Source of the DNA: a bacterium HR16
Lineage (GTDB): Bacteria; Armatimonadota; HRBIN16
Assembly: GCA_002898895.1 (NCBI GenBank)
Contig: BEHS01000007.1
Coordinates: forward strand, 1 to 32,381
Length of the DNA: 32,381 nucleotides
Direction: 5' to 3'
Part shown: one piece after another, positions 30,959-32,381 of the stretch
Numbering within the stretch: position 1 is the first letter of the stretch
Layout: each line of letters opens with the position of its first letter
Notes under the pieces: generated by a model
What the model saw: only the letters and a program-made list of their open reading frames with translations
Told to the model about the DNA's origin: nothing
Database searches by the model: none
Translations under genes and position numbers: made by a program

Positions 30959-32381
30959 TTACTTCAGCGGGAACGCCAGCACCTTCCCGTTCGTAGACGC
31001 CGCCACAATCACGTCGTCCGCCGATAGTCCTGAAATGCTGGGTGAGCGCACGAACGACTCGCCGTTGTTGCTGCCGTCGTAGAGGTAAAACTCCTGCGGA
31101 TTGTCGGCGTTGATGGCATAGAATTTGCCGTTGTCGCTGCCGATGTAGATATAGGGCGTGTTGCTGCCGCTCTTGCGCACTACAATGGGCATCCCCAGGA
31201 ACTTGCCTGCGTCGCGGGGCTGGAAGGGATAACCACTCTTTGCAGTGCCGTCGGCGGCGTGGACAGCGTGAATCTTACCGTCTACCGTGCCGAAGTACAC
31301 CACCTTCGCCACCCAGTCAAAGAAGGGACTGCCCACTATCGCCGCGCCTGCGTCGTACATCCAGCGCACATGCGGAACCGTCGGGTCGGGAGTGGCGTTC
31401 ATGGCGTAGAACAGCCCGTTCTGTCCCCCGATGAACAGCGTGTTCGTGGCAAGGTCAATCCATGGCGAGCTGGTAACAGGTTGACCGGGTGACACTATCT
31501 CCGCCCACTCACCCTGCAAGTCGCTGGAGCGGAAGCACACCACAAACCCATCGCCAGTTCCTGCCCACAGGTGCGTGGTGCCCGGTGCGGATGGGGTAGA
31601 GGAGAACTCGCTTCCCCACTGGTTGGAGACGGCGAGAAGCATTCCGTTGGCATCAAATGCGCGGATGCGCCCGTCCTGCGCAGGCACGAACAGGATGCCG
31701 TTCTGCATCACCGGTGACGCGGCGATGCTTACTCCGCTGGCGACGGTGCGTGTGCCCTGTACGGCGCCGGAGTTGAGGTCCACCATCTGCACGCGCCCGT
31801 CGGCGGTGGGCACAAACAGCGTGCTGCCTCGTGCCGAAACGCGCCCCGACATCGCTGCGCCTATGTTCACCGGGGTGTCCCAAGCGGTTGTGCCTGCACT
31901 TTGTCCCTTCACCCAGTAGGTGTAGAGCTGTCCAGAAGTGGAACCGATGACTGCCTTGCCACCTGTAATGGTCACATCACCCTGTACGCCTCCGGGTACG
32001 CTGGCTGTCCACAGGGGCGAGAAGGGGTTTACCACATCCGCCGACACGCTGTTGAGGGCGAATTTCTGGTTATCGAAGTTGGATGTGACACGGAAGGGAA
32101 GTTCCTGCACCGAGCTTCCGGTCACCGGGTCTGGCGGAGCGGTGACCGTGACAAACATCTTGTATTCCTCGCCCATTCGGAGCGTGGGCGTGCGGCTGAT
32201 AGTAGTGTTCTCGTTGCTGTCGCGTTGACCGTTGCCGTTCGTGTCCTCGACGAAGATGACCGACCATCCTGCGGGCAATGTGCCCGCGCTCAGCTGATAG
32301 AAGTCATCGCCGTTGCCGGTGTTCTTTACGGTGACGGGAAAGTTGTAAGAGCTTCCCGGGTTCAGCGTCGCGTTTTGAACG
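30959..32381 (-). CDS. PQQ-like beta-propeller protein, secreted type (5' end outside window)
   Basis: The frame stays open to the window edge, so the track start TTG 32278 is internal and the gene is cut at its 5' end. The first visible part (LNPGSSYNFPVTVKNTGNGDDFY, then LPAGWSVIFVEDTNGNGQRD) is an immunoglobulin-like NEW3/CARDB-type domain. From about 31990 down, repeats such as VWTASVPGGVQGDVTITGGK, GSTSGQLYTYWV, SSPWIDLATNTLFIGGQNG and GSPFFDWVAKVVYFGTVDG are blades of a PQQ-like (WD40-like) propeller. Such proteins are usually exported and bind partners or act in the envelope; no enzyme site is evident. The stop is followed by the nested inverted repeat. Confidence 0.85.
   Translation of the reverse strand, partial: VQNATLNPGSSYNFPVTVKNTGNGDDFYQLSAGTLPAGWSVIFVEDTNGNGQRDSNENTTISRTPTLRMGEEYKMFVTVTAPPDPVTGSSVQELPFRVTSNFDNQKFALNSVSADVVNPFSPLWTASVPGGVQGDVTITGGKAVIGSTSGQLYTYWVKGQSAGTTAWDTPVNIGAAMSGRVSARGSTLFVPTADGRVQMVDLNSGAVQGTRTVASGVSIAASPVMQNGILFVPAQDGRIRAFDANGMLLAVSNQWGSEFSSTPSAPGTTHLWAGTGDGFVVCFRSSDLQGEWAEIVSPGQPVTSSPWIDLATNTLFIGGQNGLFYAMNATPDPTVPHVRWMYDAGAAIVGSPFFDWVAKVVYFGTVDGKIHAVHAADGTAKSGYPFQPRDAGKFLGMPIVVRKSGSNTPYIYIGSDNGKFYAINADNPQEFYLYDGSNNGESFVRSPSISGLSADDVIVAASTNGKVLAFPLK

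Overview
The window looks like a stretch of chromosome from a GC-rich, Gram-negative-type (diderm) bacterium. The best guess is Armatimonadota or a relative, possibly from a thermophilic metagenome. The clues are a UPF0182 protein, a PEP-CTERM protein, a B12-dependent ribonucleotide reductase with NrdR, several sugar-phosphate isomerase/epimerase and Gfo/Idh/MocA genes beside a DUF5060-type glycoside hydrolase, and many dispersed palindromic repeats. This lineage call is inference; no 16S gene is present.

Layout, left to right. (1) 1-2.1 kb: the 3' end of a UPF0182 membrane protein gene, then gltX, which seems to start at ATA behind a perfect Shine-Dalgarno. The gltX 3' end is tandemly duplicated (84 bp). 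(2) 2.2-4.05 kb: a repeat-rich island with an Rhs/YD-repeat C-terminal fragment ending in a cysteine-rich module, followed 17 bp later by a small four-helix membrane protein. This is a possible toxin/immunity-like pair. (3) 4.06-7.75 kb: a sugar-metabolism cluster, with a Gfo/Idh/MocA oxidoreductase and a sugar-phosphate isomerase on the minus strand facing a PfkB-family sugar kinase and a TauE/SafE exporter on the plus strand. Interleaved divergent promoters separate the two sides. (4) 7.76-10.5 kb: ftsE-ftsX plus an EnvC-like M23 murein hydrolase, a cell-division peptidoglycan-splitting module. (5) 10.6-17.95 kb: a tightly spaced plus-strand run of a secreted glycosidase-like protein, a YesL-like membrane protein and a very large type IIG restriction-modification enzyme whose specificity region has a different base composition. 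(6) 17.95-21.7 kb: two families of palindromic repeats flanking a DUF5060/GH5-like glycosidase and a second sugar isomerase. (7) 21.7-26.2 kb: a PEP-CTERM protein behind a textbook sigma-54 promoter, then a minus-strand group of an ECF sigma factor, an anti-sigma factor and a helical-repeat/multi-TM protein. A palindromic array lies between sigma and anti-sigma. A lamin-tail-like small protein lies upstream. (8) 26.2-29.6 kb: nrdR-nrdJ with two NrdR boxes 31 bp apart over a sigma-70 promoter and a good intrinsic terminator. (9) 29.7-32.4 kb: a lone nucleotidyltransferase-like protein, tRNA-Asn with debris of an ATPase gene at its 3' end, a nested inverted repeat, and the 3' part of a secreted PQQ-propeller protein running off the window.

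The strongest second-look items are the Rhs cysteine-rich tail plus membrane partner, the sigma-54 control of the PEP-CTERM gene, the apparent ATA start of gltX, the cloverleaf-like and GTCATTCTGAGCG-type repeat families (with a covarying hairpin at two gene 3' ends), and the composition shift inside the type IIG enzyme. All family assignments are from reading the translated sequence; no database search was run.
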